DNA from: [Mycobacterium] vasticus
GTDB lineage: Bacteria > Actinomycetota > Actinomycetes > Mycobacteriales > Mycobacteriaceae
DNA: 64,000 bases
Direction: 5' to 3'
Assembly (NCBI RefSeq): GCF_020181595.1
Contig: NZ_CP084028.1
Location: forward strand, 223,021 to 287,020
In this document: piece by piece, positions 53,307-63,995 of the stretch
How positions within the stretch are numbered: the stretch's first letter is position 1
How the letters are laid out: every line of letters begins with the position of its first letter
Position numbers and translations under genes: made by a program
Notes under the pieces: generated by a model
Database searches by the model: none
The model's input: only the letters and a program-made list of their open reading frames with translations
Told to the model about the DNA's origin: nothing

Positions 53307-55064
53307 ATGAATCACCCACACCGCTTCAGCAACATCGGCGCTTTCGCCAGGGCACGTCGTCGCAACCGGGCGACCGGCGCCGGTGCGTCGGTAGCCGCTT
53401 TCCTGGCTTTCGGCATGGCCCCGACCGGCCTGCCGAGTGCCCACGCCGACTTGGACGATCTGTTCGAGATCGTCTCCGCCGACCTCTTCGGCACCGCTGA
53501 CGGTGACGTCAGCTTCCTCAACGGTGCGGATGCGATGGTCGTGTTCGCGAACCTGCACACCGACCTGCAGGGCTGGCTCGGCGAAGCCGATAACGCCGAC
53601 CTCATCAACCAGATCAACCAGCCGTGGATCGACTTGTTCGGGCGCGGCCTGATCGGCAACGGCATTCAGATCGGCGACCCGCTCGGTGACGGCACCTGGG
53701 ACGGCGGCAACGAGGCAGTCTTCGGCTCGCTGGGACTCGGCGACCTGCACGACGGCGGCCTGCTCTTCGGCGACGGGGCCGCCGGCCTCGACGGCGGGAC
53801 CAACATCGACGGTGAATCGGTGGGCGACGCCGGCCTCAGCGGCGGCAACGCCGGCCTGTTCGGGTTCGGCGGCACGGGCGGTGCCGGCGCCGATGGCGGC
53901 GCCGGGGGTGACGGCGGAACCGGCGGGTGGCTGTACGGCAACGGCGGTGACGGCGGTCTGGGCGGGGTGGGTACCGGCACAGTGGGCCCCGGTGCCGGCG
54001 GCAATGGTGGCGCCGGGGGCGCCCTGTACGGCGACGGCGGCGACGGCGGAGTGGGTGGTACCGGGGCACATGGCGCCAACGGCACCGCCGGGGGCTTGGG
54101 CAGCTTCGACGCCGCCGGTACCGGCGACGGCGGCCATGGCGGTGTCGGCGGTGACGGGCTGGTCGGTGGCAGCGGCGGCAACGGCGGCGAGGCCGGGCGC
54201 TTCGGAGGCAACGGCGGCAGCGGCGGTGCCGGCGGCGCCGGAGGGGCTGCCGGCGATGGCGGTACCGGTGGTCATGGCGCAGGTGGCACGGCCGATCACA
54301 ACGAGGGTGGCAACGGCGGCGACGGTGGCAATGGCGGCGACGGCGGCAAGGGCGGTGCAGGAGGCAACGGGGGTGCGGCCACAGCTGGCACCGCCGGCGC
54401 CCGCGGTGCCGGCGGCGCCAGTGGCGACGCCGGTCACGGTGGGGCCGGTGGCACCGGCGGCGTCTCGACCGGCTTCTTCAAGCACGCCGGCACCGGTGGT
54501 GACGGCGGTGCGGGCGGGTCCAGCGACGGCGGTACCGGCGGGGCCGGCGGCATCGGTGCTGCCGGCGGGTTCGGAGCCGGCGGTGGCGGTGGTGGTGGCG
54601 GCGGTGCCGGCAACGGTGCAGGCAGTGTTGGCGGCAGTGGTGGCAACGGCGGCGTCGGTGGCGGCAGCAGCCAGATTCTCGGTAACGCCGGACCGGCAAG
54701 TGGCGGCGCCGGCGGTACCGGCGGCGCCGGCAACGCCGGCGGTACCGGGGGTGACGGCGGCGTCGGCGGCAAGGGTGGCGGCAACTTCTCCGCCGGCGGA
54801 GACGGTGGCGACGGCGGCAACGGCACCGGCGCCGATGCCCGCGGTGGCGATGGCGGCGACGGTGGTGCGGGCGGCGGACAGAACTCCCTCGGTGGCGATG
54901 GCGGCGACGGTGGTGACGGCAACGGCCCCGACAGCTCCGGCGGTGCAGGCGGCAGCGGTGGTGCCGGTGCAGCTCAGAACTCGGGAGGCCAGAACGGCAC
55001 CCAAGGCGGCGACGCGACCGCCGGCCAGACCGGTACGGCCGGAGCGGACGGCGCCAACGGTTAG
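53307..55064 (+). CDS. Secreted PGRS-like Gly-rich protein without a PE domain
   Basis: This 585-residue protein begins with a Sec-type signal peptide (basic [12 protein letters not shown] then [14 protein letters not shown] and cleavage near AHA-DLDD). About 110 residues of a unique domain follow ([23 protein letters not shown] onward). From about residue 160 to the end it is built of GGxGGx/GGTGG-type repeats like those of PE_PGRS proteins. No PE domain or type VII signal is present. A role at the cell surface is probable; Ca-binding nona-repeats are suggested by GGxGxDG units. It lies immediately before the dnaK operon. Confidence 0.85.
   Translation: MNHPHRFSNIGAFARARRRNRATGAGASVAAFLAFGMAPTGLPSAHADLDDLFEIVSADLFGTADGDVSFLNGADAMVVFANLHTDLQGWLGEADNADLINQINQPWIDLFGRGLIGNGIQIGDPLGDGTWDGGNEAVFGSLGLGDLHDGGLLFGDGAAGLDGGTNIDGESVGDAGLSGGNAGLFGFGGTGGAGADGGAGGDGGTGGWLYGNGGDGGLGGVGTGTVGPGAGGNGGAGGALYGDGGDGGVGGTGAHGANGTAGGLGSFDAAGTGDGGHGGVGGDGLVGGSGGNGGEAGRFGGNGGSGGAGGAGGAAGDGGTGGHGAGGTADHNEGGNGGDGGNGGDGGKGGAGGNGGAATAGTAGARGAGGASGDAGHGGAGGTGGVSTGFFKHAGTGGDGGAGGSSDGGTGGAGGIGAAGGFGAGGGGGGGGGAGNGAGSVGGSGGNGGVGGGSSQILGNAGPASGGAGGTGGAGNAGGTGGDGGVGGKGGGNFSAGGDGGDGGNGTGADARGGDGGDGGAGGGQNSLGGDGGDGGDGNGPDSSGGAGGSGGAGAAQNSGGQNGTQGGDATAGQTGTAGADGANG
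53860..55050 (+). repeat. PGRS-type coding repeats
   Basis: About 1.2 kb of imperfect GGC/GGT-rich repeats encodes Gly-Gly-x triplets and Gly-Asp-Gly-Gly units. The antisense strand is open over the whole length because of this composition. Repeats of this type are prone to length change and to assembly collapse. Confidence 0.85.
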
Positions 55065-55125
55065 CGGCGCCGGTATCGGCTCCCGGGAACAAACTCCGGA
55101 CCCCGCTCGTTGACCCCTTCGACAA

Positions 55126-55201
55126 GTTGAGTCACAAGCACTCAAGTCTGAGTTGACAGCAAGGCGCCTACAAGAGCATTCTTGAGCGCAGTCCGCTCAG
55201 A
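55126..55201 (+). promoter_or_regulatory. Two HAIR elements (HspR operators) in the dnaK promoter
   Basis: The first HAIR-like site is GTTGAGT-N7-ACTCAAG at 55126-55146, one base from the CTTGAGT-N7-ACTCAAG consensus. A second, weaker site, CTTGAGC-N7-GCTCAGA, lies at 55181-55201. TTGACA (55153-55158) and CATTCT (55177-55182) between them may be the promoter. HspR represses the dnaK operon through such sites, so the chaperones control their own synthesis. Confidence 0.85.
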
Positions 55202-55233
55202 CTCCACAATCTCTAACCAGGGAGGAAACAACC

Positions 55234-57077
<1,844 letters not shown>

Positions 57078-57081
<4 letters not shown>

Positions 57082-57707
57082 GTGAAGACGATTCAGGCGA
57101 GTCGACTCCAGAGACCATCACGGTAACCGACAAGCGGCGAATCGATCCCGAGACGGGTGAGGTGCGCGCGGCGTCCTCCGGCCCGGCCCCCAGTGGGCCG
57201 GCGCCGGAGGAGCCCGTCGCCGAGGTGCAGACCCCCGAGGTCGACCCGGTCGCCGAGCTGACCGCAGACCTGCAACGGGTACAGGCGGACTTCGCCAACT
57301 ACCGCAAGCGAACACTGCGCGACGCTCAGCTGGCCACCGAGCGCGGCAAGGCCGCGGTGGTGACCGAGCTGCTGGGCATCCTCGATGACCTGGACCGCGC
57401 CCGCAGTCACGGTGACCTGGAGTCCGGTCCGCTGAAGGCGTTGGCGGACAAGCTGTCCGGAGTCCTGAACGGGTTGGGTCTGGCGGCGTTCGGCTCCGAG
57501 GGCGACGAGTTCGACCCCTCGCTGCACGAGGCCGTGCAGCATGACGGTGACGGCAGCCATTCGATCATCGGAGCTGTCCTGCGGCAGGGCTACAAACTCG
57601 GCGAGCAGGTGTTGCGGCATGCGATGGTCGGGGTGGTCGACACCGTCCCGGAGGCCGGCGAGGTCAGCGATGAATCAGCAGACGCAGAAGCCGGCGAGCA
57701 GAACTGA
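57078..57707 (+). CDS. grpE: Nucleotide exchange factor GrpE
   Basis: GrpE (209 aa) exchanges ADP for ATP on DnaK. An acidic N-terminal extension, a long coiled coil ([25 protein letters not shown] near residues 56-80) and the beta-domain ([19 protein letters not shown]) are visible. GTG 57078 overlaps the dnaK stop. It is a little shorter than M. tuberculosis GrpE (235). Confidence 0.95.
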
Positions 57708-57728
57708 CAGGTGAGGAGGTGACGCGGC

Positions 57729-58910
57729 ATGGCTCAGCGTGAATGGGTCGAAAAGGACTTCTACAAGGAGTTGGGCGTCTCCTCCGAGGCAACCGACAAA
57801 GAGATCAAGAGCGCCTACCGCAAGCTGGCGTCCGAACTGCACCCGGACAAGAACCCGAACAACCCTGCTGCCGCCGAACGTTTCAAGGCGGTGTCCGAGG
57901 CGCACAGCGTGCTGTCGGACTCGGCGAAACGCAAGGAATACGACGAGACCCGTCGCCTGTTCGCCGGCGGCGGGTTCGGCCGGCGCTTCAACGGCAGCGG
58001 CAACTTCGATCGGTTTTCCACCGGCGGCGACGGCAACGAGTTCAACCTCAACGACCTGTTCGGGCAGGCCGGCCAGGCCGGTGGCGCCAACATCGGCGAC
58101 CTGTTCGGCGGGCTGTTCGGACGCGGTGCGGGGCAACGGCCGAGCCGGCCACGGCGCGGAAACGACCTGGAGACCGACTCCGAGCTGAGTTTCTTGGAGG
58201 CCACCAAGGGCGTCGAGATGCCGCTGCGGCTCACCAGCGCCGCGCCGTGCACGAACTGTCATGGCAGCGGCGCCCGTCCGGGAACCAGCCCGCGAGTGTG
58301 CGCTTCCTGCAACGGTTCCGGGGTGGTCAACAGCAATCAGGGCGCGTTCGGGTTCTCCGAGCCGTGCACCGACTGCCGCGGCACCGGGTCGATCATCGAG
58401 CAGCCGTGTACCGACTGCAAGGGCACCGGGCGAGCCGCCCGCACCCGCACCATCAATGTGCGGATCCCGCCGGGAGTCGAAGACGGTCAACGGATTCGGC
58501 TGGCCGGCCAGGGTGAGGCCGGGCTGCGGGGCGCGCCGTCGGGTGACCTGTACGTGACGGTGCGGGTGCGCGCCGACAAGGTCTTCGGCCGCGACGGTGA
58601 CGACCTGACCGTCACGATTCCGGTGAGCTTCTCCGAACTCGCTTTGGGCACCACGCTTTCGGTGCCGACGCTGGACGGAAAGGTCGGTGTGCGAGTGCCC
58701 AAGGGCACCGCCGACGGCCGGATTCTGCGGGTTCGCGGGCGCGGAGTGCCCAAGCGTGGCGGCGGCAGCGGCGACCTGCTGGTCACCGTGAAGGTCGCTG
58801 TGCCGCCGAATCTCGAAGGTCCCGCGCAGGAGGCGCTGGCGGCGTACGCCGCCGCCGAACAGGCCAGCGGGTTCGATCCGAGAGCGGGATGGGCGGGTAA
58901 CCGGTCATGA
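57729..58910 (+). CDS. dnaJ1: Co-chaperone DnaJ1
   Basis: DnaJ1 (393 aa) stimulates DnaK ATPase activity and presents substrates. The J domain holds the HPD motif ([10 protein letters not shown] near residues 36-45), a Gly/Phe-rich linker follows, then four zinc-binding CxxCxGxG-type motifs ([32 protein letters not shown]) and the C-terminal beta domains. Length matches M. tuberculosis DnaJ1 (395). The stop overlaps hspR by four bases. Confidence 0.97.
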   Translation: MAQREWVEKDFYKELGVSSEATDKEIKSAYRKLASELHPDKNPNNPAAAERFKAVSEAHSVLSDSAKRKEYDETRRLFAGGGFGRRFNGSGNFDRFSTGGDGNEFNLNDLFGQAGQAGGANIGDLFGGLFGRGAGQRPSRPRRGNDLETDSELSFLEATKGVEMPLRLTSAAPCTNCHGSGARPGTSPRVCASCNGSGVVNSNQGAFGFSEPCTDCRGTGSIIEQPCTDCKGTGRAARTRTINVRIPPGVEDGQRIRLAGQGEAGLRGAPSGDLYVTVRVRADKVFGRDGDDLTVTIPVSFSELALGTTLSVPTLDGKVGVRVPKGTADGRILRVRGRGVPKRGGGSGDLLVTVKVAVPPNLEGPAQEALAAYAAAEQASGFDPRAGWAGNRS

Positions 58911-59287
58911 GTAAATCTGACAATGCCCGCACCTTCCTGATCTCGGTGGCCGCCGAGCTGGCCGGAATGCACGCGCAGACGTTGCGGACCTATGACCGGA
59001 TCGGTCTGGTCAGCCCGCGGCGCAGTTCCGGTGGCGGGCGCCGCTATTCCGAGCGCGACGTCGATCTGTTGCGCGAGGTGCAGCGGCTCTCCCACGACGA
59101 GGGTGTCAACTTGGCCGGCATCAAGCGGATCATCGAGCTGACCAATCAGGTCGAGGCGCTGCAGGCGCGGGTCAAGGAGATGTCGGCCGAGCTGGAGATG
59201 TTGCGCACCAACCAGCGCCGTGAGATCGCGGTGGTGCCCAAGAGCACCGCCGTGGTGGTCTGGAAGCCCCGGCCCACATCTCGTTGA
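58907..59287 (+). CDS. hspR: Heat-shock repressor HspR
   Basis: HspR (126 aa) is a MerR-family repressor with the winged helix-turn-helix [33 protein letters not shown] (residues about 13-48) and a coiled-coil section. It represses its own operon through the HAIR sites at 55126-55201, with DnaK as co-repressor in related bacteria. Length equals M. tuberculosis HspR (126). The ATG overlaps the dnaJ1 stop. Confidence 0.95.
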   Translation: MSKSDNARTFLISVAAELAGMHAQTLRTYDRIGLVSPRRSSGGGRRYSERDVDLLREVQRLSHDEGVNLAGIKRIIELTNQVEALQARVKEMSAELEMLRTNQRREIAVVPKSTAVVVWKPRPTSR

Positions 59288-59292
59288 GGTGG

Positions 59293-60195
59293 TCAGCTGA
59301 CGCGAATGCTGAACTGGGCCGCCGCGGGCTCGCCCGGCGGCGCCACCGCGTAACCGCCGCGACGCAGAGCGTCGGTGGGTGCGGCCATCGGTTCGAAACA
59401 GATCACGTCCTCGGTGGCCGGCGCGTAGATCTGCGCGGCCGGAAATCCCTGATCGAAACGCACCTCGATGCGCCGCCCTCCGCCGGAGACCGCGAACACC
59501 GCCCCGGCCGCCACCTCGTCGAATCCGTCGTCGAACACGGTGTCGTCCAACAGTTCAACGGCGGCCGGGTGCGGCATGAGTACCCCGGTGGGCAGGCCGC
59601 GCGCGTCGACCAGCCGGGCCCGCATCGTCGGCGTCTCCACCAACCACTCCTCGCGCGGCACCCCGGGAAGCTGTAGGTAGGGATGAAATCCGAAGCACAG
59701 TGGCACCGGCTGGGCGCCGGTGGCGGTCACCGTGGTGCGCACCGTCAGCGTGCGGTCGGCCAGCCGGATCGCCAGCCTGAGCAGGTGTGGGAACGGAAAG
59801 CCGGCCAGCAGGTCAGGCCGTGAGCCGAAGTCCAACTCGGCGACCAGCTCCGAGGCCGACTGTTCCGCCACCCGCCAGCCCGGGTCTGCGGCCAACGTGC
59901 CGTGGATCGGGGAGCCGTGCTCGTCGGTGTGTACCCCGCCCTGCCCGGGCACCAGGGCGACCTCGGTGTCACCCACCCGATATCGGTTGCCGCTCAACCG
60001 GTTCGCCCACGGATACAGCAGCGGTACACCCATGGTCTTGTGGTCGGCCAGGTAGGCCGGCAAGCCCTTGCGCTGGCCCAGCAACTCGACCCCGTCGTCG
60101 CTCAGGGAGGTGCCGATCATGCCCGCGGCCGGCACGAACGTCGCCGACAGTCCCGACGACGGATCATCCAGTGTGACGAACTCCTGCACCGTCAC
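59293..60195 (-). CDS. Aldose 1-epimerase-like protein (galactose mutarotase family)
   Basis: This 300-residue protein has the galactose mutarotase beta-sandwich pattern: MGVPLLYPWANRLSGNRY near residue 57, the catalytic-type His in IHGTLA, PLCFGFHPYLQLPG near residue 170 and a C-terminal CFEPMAAPTDALRRGG. It would interconvert alpha and beta anomers of a hexose, or a related sugar. The GTG start overlaps the flavohemoglobin stop by four bases, so the two are coupled. Confidence 0.85.
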   Translation of the reverse strand: MTVQEFVTLDDPSSGLSATFVPAAGMIGTSLSDDGVELLGQRKGLPAYLADHKTMGVPLLYPWANRLSGNRYRVGDTEVALVPGQGGVHTDEHGSPIHGTLAADPGWRVAEQSASELVAELDFGSRPDLLAGFPFPHLLRLAIRLADRTLTVRTTVTATGAQPVPLCFGFHPYLQLPGVPREEWLVETPTMRARLVDARGLPTGVLMPHPAAVELLDDTVFDDGFDEVAAGAVFAVSGGGRRIEVRFDQGFPAAQIYAPATEDVICFEPMAAPTDALRRGGYAVAPPGEPAAAQFSIRVS

Positions 60196-61358
60196 TCCAC
60201 CAGTGGATCGTGTTGAATACGTTGCGGTGGAGCTCCTTTGGCGATCAGAGCGTCCTTGGTGGCGCGGGTCATCTCCGGCCCGCCGCAGATCAGGATCTGC
60301 CGGTCGCCCCAGCCGCCGTAGCGCGTGACGGCCTCGGCCAGCCGACCCGCCTGGCGTACGTGTAGGCCGCGTGGCGGCGTCACGTCCGGATAGTCGCAGG
60401 CCCAGTCCGGGTCGCGGGCGTACTCCGACACCGGGGTGACCGACAGCCACGGGTTGTGCGCGGCGATCTGCCACAGCGTGGGCAGGTCGTAGAGCTCGCA
60501 CGGGTACCGGCCGCCGAAGAACAGGTGCACTCGCGGGTTCTCCGCCCACCGCGTCAGGTCCATGATGATGGCCCGCAGCGGTGCCAGGCCGGTGCTGCCG
60601 GCGACCATCAGAACGTCACCCGCGTTCCGGTCCACCTGCAGGCCGCCGTGCGGGCTGGACAGTCGCCAGCTGTCGCCGGGCTGGGCCTCGTTGACGATCG
60701 CGGTGCTGACCAGTCCGCCGGAGACCGTGCGCACGTGGAACTCGATCGCGCCGGACTCGTCGGCGGGCATCGACGGTGACAGGTAGCGCCAGGACCGCGG
60801 GCACTGCGGCACCTCGACCTTGACGTACTGGCCCGGGTAGTAGGGCATCGGCCGGTCCAACTGCATCCGGACCACCGCCAGGTCGCGCGAGACCCGCAGG
60901 TGCTCCACGATGGTGCCGTCCCACCAGGCCGGGCCTGCCTCGGCGTCGGCGGCGCCCGCCATCACCCCGAGGATGAGGTTGATCGATTCGCGTGCGGCGT
61001 CGTCGACCGCTGGGGTCCAGCTCTCCGCCAACTCATCTTGAAGGGCGGCATACAGCACCTTCCCGATGGTCTGGTAATGCTGGTGCGTCACACCATGTTT
61101 GCGGTGATCGCGGCCGAGTTGCGCCAGGAACGAGACGGGCTCTTGGGCGCGCTGGGCGACCAGTTCGCCGTAGAACCAGGCCATGGCCTGGGTGAACGCG
61201 GCCCGGGTGTCCGCCAGGTCTGCGGGGAACAGGTCGCGGGTTGCCGGGCTGGCACCGAACCAGCGGGTGAACAGCCGGCCGACGAAGTCGTCGGCTTTGC
61301 CGGGAGCCGTGAACGCGTCGCGCAGCACCTGCAGTGCGTCGCAGTCGTCAAGGCCCAC
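60192..61358 (-). CDS. Type II flavohemoglobin, Rv0385-like
   Basis: This 388-residue protein combines an N-terminal globin domain (about 1-135) with the FAD/NAD-binding ferredoxin reductase module. The proximal heme His is His85 in GRDHRKHGVTHQHY. FAD binding is shown by RSWRYLSPSMP, and the nucleotide segment by VAGSTGLAPLRAIIMD. Type II flavohemoglobins of mycobacteria lack the classic distal Tyr/Gln pair and are linked to D-lactate or membrane oxidation instead of NO scavenging. The GTG at 61358 gives a length close to Rv0385 (390). Confidence 0.88.
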   Translation of the reverse strand: MGLDDCDALQVLRDAFTAPGKADDFVGRLFTRWFGASPATRDLFPADLADTRAAFTQAMAWFYGELVAQRAQEPVSFLAQLGRDHRKHGVTHQHYQTIGKVLYAALQDELAESWTPAVDDAARESINLILGVMAGAADAEAGPAWWDGTIVEHLRVSRDLAVVRMQLDRPMPYYPGQYVKVEVPQCPRSWRYLSPSMPADESGAIEFHVRTVSGGLVSTAIVNEAQPGDSWRLSSPHGGLQVDRNAGDVLMVAGSTGLAPLRAIIMDLTRWAENPRVHLFFGGRYPCELYDLPTLWQIAAHNPWLSVTPVSEYARDPDWACDYPDVTPPRGLHVRQAGRLAEAVTRYGGWGDRQILICGGPEMTRATKDALIAKGAPPQRIQHDPLVE

Positions 61359-61393
61359 GGGCGTGATCCTATGCCCGGGGGTGCCGGCAGCGG

Positions 61394-62065
61394 CTACAGC
61401 GCGTGAATGCCGTTGTAGGCCACCATCGCACCGATGAGGATCAGCACCCCGGCGACCAACGCGCCATGCTGCTGTTCCATCCAGTCCTCCACCCGGTTCA
61501 GCGTCGGTGTGAGCCGCCGGCTGGCGGCTAGGTAACCGAGGATCGGGATCAACACCGTGGATGCGGCCACGGCGACGAAGAACCCCGTCGCCGTCGCACT
61601 GTCGGCTGGGCGCAGGCCGGCGCTTCCGATGGCCAGGCCGGCCGCCGCGCACATGAACAACACCTCCAGCCGCACCACGCCCATCGCAGCGCCGGCCAGG
61701 CCGGCGCGCAGCGGGGTGAAACCGGTGAAGGCTCGCATCCAGCTGGGCATCTCGGTGTGCCTGCGCCGGGTCGACCAGCGATAGCAGCCGAACGCGATCA
61801 GGACCGCGCCGACGGCGATCCGCAGCCACGACGCCCAGGTCGGCGGCGTCTCCTGCAGTCCACCCAGCAGGCCCGAGGCCGCGACGAATGCTGCGGTCAA
61901 CGCCGCCAGGATCGTCAGCCAGCCGATGAGAAACGCCAGGCCGGTACTGCGCGGGCTCGCCGTCCGCAGCACAAGCACTGCCGGAATCACGGTGAGCGGG
62001 GAGAGCGCCACCACCAGCGCAAGCGGTATCAAGTCGGTCCACACCGCAGCCAGGTCGGGCGTCAT
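61394..62065 (-). CDS. GAP-family membrane protein (Sap-like, sulfolipid addressing family)
   Basis: This 223-residue protein has six membrane helices. It starts MTPDLAAVWTDLIPLALVVALSPL, the beginning of the GAP/Sap family (PF11139), and the Pro in ALSPLTVIPAVLVL is the expected family position. M. tuberculosis relatives move glycolipids such as sulfolipid-1 and GPL. It is divergent from the Cys-rich membrane protein at 62143, with a 77-base gap that contains a TACCC-N5-GGGTA palindrome. Confidence 0.8.
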   Translation of the reverse strand: MTPDLAAVWTDLIPLALVVALSPLTVIPAVLVLRTASPRSTGLAFLIGWLTILAALTAAFVAASGLLGGLQETPPTWASWLRIAVGAVLIAFGCYRWSTRRRHTEMPSWMRAFTGFTPLRAGLAGAAMGVVRLEVLFMCAAAGLAIGSAGLRPADSATATGFFVAVAASTVLIPILGYLAASRRLTPTLNRVEDWMEQQHGALVAGVLILIGAMVAYNGIHAL

Positions 62066-62115
62066 GGCAGAACCGTATCCGATGGACCGCGCGTGAAGGT
62101 CCACAACTTGCTTGG

Positions 62116-62130
62116 TACCCATACGGGGTA
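62116..62130 (+). promoter_or_regulatory. CsoR/RicR-like palindrome
   Basis: TACCC (62116-62120), ATACG, GGGTA (62126-62130) forms a palindrome of the type bound by copper-sensing CsoR/RicR proteins in mycobacteria. It lies in the gap between the divergent GAP and Cys/His-rich membrane protein genes, 13 bases ahead of the latter's GTG. Copper or another soft metal could control one or both genes. This is inference from motif similarity. Confidence 0.5.
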
Positions 62131-62142
62131 TAGGTTCTCGGG

Positions 62143-62610
62143 GTGGGGCGAAAGGCGGATGTGTCGGGTCATCGGCTCGGCGTCGCGGGGGTGATCGCAG
62201 CGGTGGTCTGCACGCTGGGGTGTTGCCTGCCGGCGATCCTGGTGGCATTGGGCGCCGGAGCGTCGGCCGTGGCCGGCGTGGGGCATGCCGCACACGGCGG
62301 CCACGAAGCGCAGGGCTGGTTCGCCAAGGTGCTTGGCGTGGTGCATCAGATCAGCCCCGTACTGCTGATCGCTTCGATCGTGCTGGTTGCGGCCGCGTTC
62401 GCCGTGCGGCGCCGTGCGGCAGTGCTGCCGGCGCTGTTGGCCGGCGTCGTGCTCTACCTCAGCGTGCACGGCCAGACCGATCCGGTCGTCATGTATGCGG
62501 GGATGGCGTTGGGCTACGCCGTCTGGATCGCGCTCTACCTGTGGACGCGTCCTCGCCCAGTCCGGCGAGCACCAGGCCGGTGGCGAACTTCACCAGGTCG
62601 GTGCGACTGA
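62143..62610 (+). CDS. Cys/His-rich four-helix membrane protein, possible metal transporter
   Basis: This 155-residue protein has four membrane helices. CTLGCCLP lies in the first helix, and a His-rich loop (GHAAHGGHEAQG near residues 47-58) follows the second. The Cys placement resembles MerT/MerF-like mercury transporters. The predicted C-terminus beyond WTRPRP is basic and overlaps the convergent TetR gene by 122 bases, so the true end may lie earlier or both may be correct. Metal transport is inference. Confidence 0.65.
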   Translation: MGRKADVSGHRLGVAGVIAAVVCTLGCCLPAILVALGAGASAVAGVGHAAHGGHEAQGWFAKVLGVVHQISPVLLIASIVLVAAAFAVRRRAAVLPALLAGVVLYLSVHGQTDPVVMYAGMALGYAVWIALYLWTRPRPVRRAPGRWRTSPGRCD

Positions 62611-63148
62611 CGTCCAGCCGGCCGTCGGCCCAGTCGAGAACCAGTGCGGTGAGTGCGCCCGAGAGCGCGCTGGCGTGCATGGCGCGCACGGTGGAGGAGA
62701 TGGGCGGATCGGTGACACCGGCTGAGCCGGCCAACTCGGTCAGCAGCTCGGGCAGCACGTCGGCGCGGCGGCCGGCGAGCAGGTCGCTGGACTGTGGCTC
62801 GCGCAGCAGGATTCGCAGCCGGCGCGGGTCCGCCTCGAAATAGCCGGCGGCGGCATCGATCGCCGCGGCAATGGGGGACGTCGTGTCTGCGGCATCGGCG
62901 ATGGCGGCCACCAGTTCAGCGTTGCACCGGTCGTAGACCTCGAGGGTCAATTCGTCTGTGTGGCTGAAGCTTTCGTAGAAATAGCGGGGGCTCAGCCCGG
63001 CGAGGCGGCACACCGCACGCATGGTGACACCAGGAGTGCCTTCGGTGCCCAGCAGTTCGAACCCGGCCCGCAACAGCTGGGTGCGGCGGACCTGGCTCCG
63101 GCCGTCATGGGTCTGGCCGCGCCACACCCGCGGCGCCGCTGCGTCCAT
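62489..63148 (-). CDS. TetR-family regulator divergent from a SnoaL-like gene
   Basis: This 219-residue regulator has a helix-turn-helix at about residues 18-65 (QLLRAGFELLGTEGTPGVTMRAVCRLAGLSPRYFYESFSHTDEL in three parts). The ATG at 63148 is preferred to TTG 63163. It is divergent from the 63249 gene, with two palindromic sites in the gap. The C-terminus is basic (TGRARSRRRSPTPSPHT) and overlaps the 62143 gene. Confidence 0.85.
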   Translation of the reverse strand: MDAAAPRVWRGQTHDGRSQVRRTQLLRAGFELLGTEGTPGVTMRAVCRLAGLSPRYFYESFSHTDELTLEVYDRCNAELVAAIADAADTTSPIAAAIDAAAGYFEADPRRLRILLREPQSSDLLAGRRADVLPELLTELAGSAGVTDPPISSTVRAMHASALSGALTALVLDWADGRLDVSRTDLVKFATGLVLAGLGEDASTGRARSRRRSPTPSPHT

Positions 63149-63168
63149 CGGCCACCTCGCCAATCATA

Positions 63169-63225
63169 GGAATCGCTTGATTCTACTTCCAGTGCCTGCT
63201 TTCATGAAAGGAATCAGCTGATTCC
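63169..63225 (+). promoter_or_regulatory. Two GGAATC-type palindromes, TetR operator
   Basis: GGAATCAGCTGATTCC (63210-63225) is a perfect 16-base palindrome. GGAATC-GCTT-GATTCT (63169-63184) is a near copy 41 bases away. Both lie between the divergent TetR and SnoaL-like genes, the second ending 24 bases before the latter's ATG. Confidence 0.8.
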
Positions 63226-63248
63226 AATGGGGTTGGAAGGTGGGCGGC

Positions 63249-63995
63249 ATGTTCGACGAAGCGCTGTTCCGGGAGGCCATCGCCAAACCGCGGCTGCGCC
63301 AGCCGGTGCCCGAATATCTCTCCGGCAACCGGGCGGGTGGGCGAGTCAAAGTACTCACCGAGCCCGAGCTCAACGCCATGACGCAGCAGTGGTTCGTCGA
63401 CCTGGACCGCAAGATCGCCCACTACGCCGACCACGGGATCGACGTGGCGTTCGCCGCCGACTGGGCCAAAAAGTACTGGTGGAGTTGGCTGATGCGGGAA
63501 ATGTCACTCAACGGTGAGCTCTACACGCCGGATCTGCGGTACAAGGATCCGACCACCTTCGGCCGGACCATCGTCGGCCTCGAGGAGTTCGTGCGCTACA
63601 ACTTCGCGTTCCTCGACGCCATCCCGGACTGGCGCTACGACCCGCTGCCCGGCCAGGTCTACCTCGACGTCACCCCCGAGGGCGAAACCCGGGTCATCGT
63701 CCGCTATCTCGGCAGCGGCCACTTCAGCGGCACCCTGCGCTTCTACCCCTACGACGAGTCCGCCCCGGCGATCCATGGCGTCGGCACCTTCGTGCAGTGC
63801 ACCGCGGTGGACCGGTATCACTTCAACGCCGACGGTCTGATGTACGAGGGGGAGACGCTGTTCGACCTGCTCGACGCCACCCAGTCGGCCGGTGTGCTGC
63901 CGTCCGACGACAGCTGGCTGTTCCGGGCACTGATGGGCGCCTCGCGGCTGCCCCGGGTCCTCCAGGACGCGCGTCGGACATTGCGGCTGGGCTGA
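63249..63995 (+). CDS. SnoaL/NTF2-like conserved protein
   Basis: This 248-residue protein begins MFDEALFREAIAKPRLRQP and has a central section WAKKYWWSWLMREMSLNGELYTPDLRYKDPTTFGRT that is rich in aromatic residues and resembles SnoaL/NTF2-fold oxidoreductase-associated proteins of mycobacteria. No catalytic residues are assigned. GGAAGG lies eight bases before the ATG. It is probably repressed by the divergent TetR. Confidence 0.7.
   Translation: MFDEALFREAIAKPRLRQPVPEYLSGNRAGGRVKVLTEPELNAMTQQWFVDLDRKIAHYADHGIDVAFAADWAKKYWWSWLMREMSLNGELYTPDLRYKDPTTFGRTIVGLEEFVRYNFAFLDAIPDWRYDPLPGQVYLDVTPEGETRVIVRYLGSGHFSGTLRFYPYDESAPAIHGVGTFVQCTAVDRYHFNADGLMYEGETLFDLLDATQSAGVLPSDDSWLFRALMGASRLPRVLQDARRTLRLG

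Noticed and set aside
53307..53860. N-terminus of the PGRS-like protein considered as a PE domain
   Set aside because: It lacks the Pro-Glu motif and the helical hairpin with YxxxD/E; it has a cleavable Sec-type signal instead.
53289..55145. Open minus-strand frame of 618 codons of Ala/Thr/Gly
   Set aside because: It mirrors the PGRS repeats on the other strand and has no start signal or domain.
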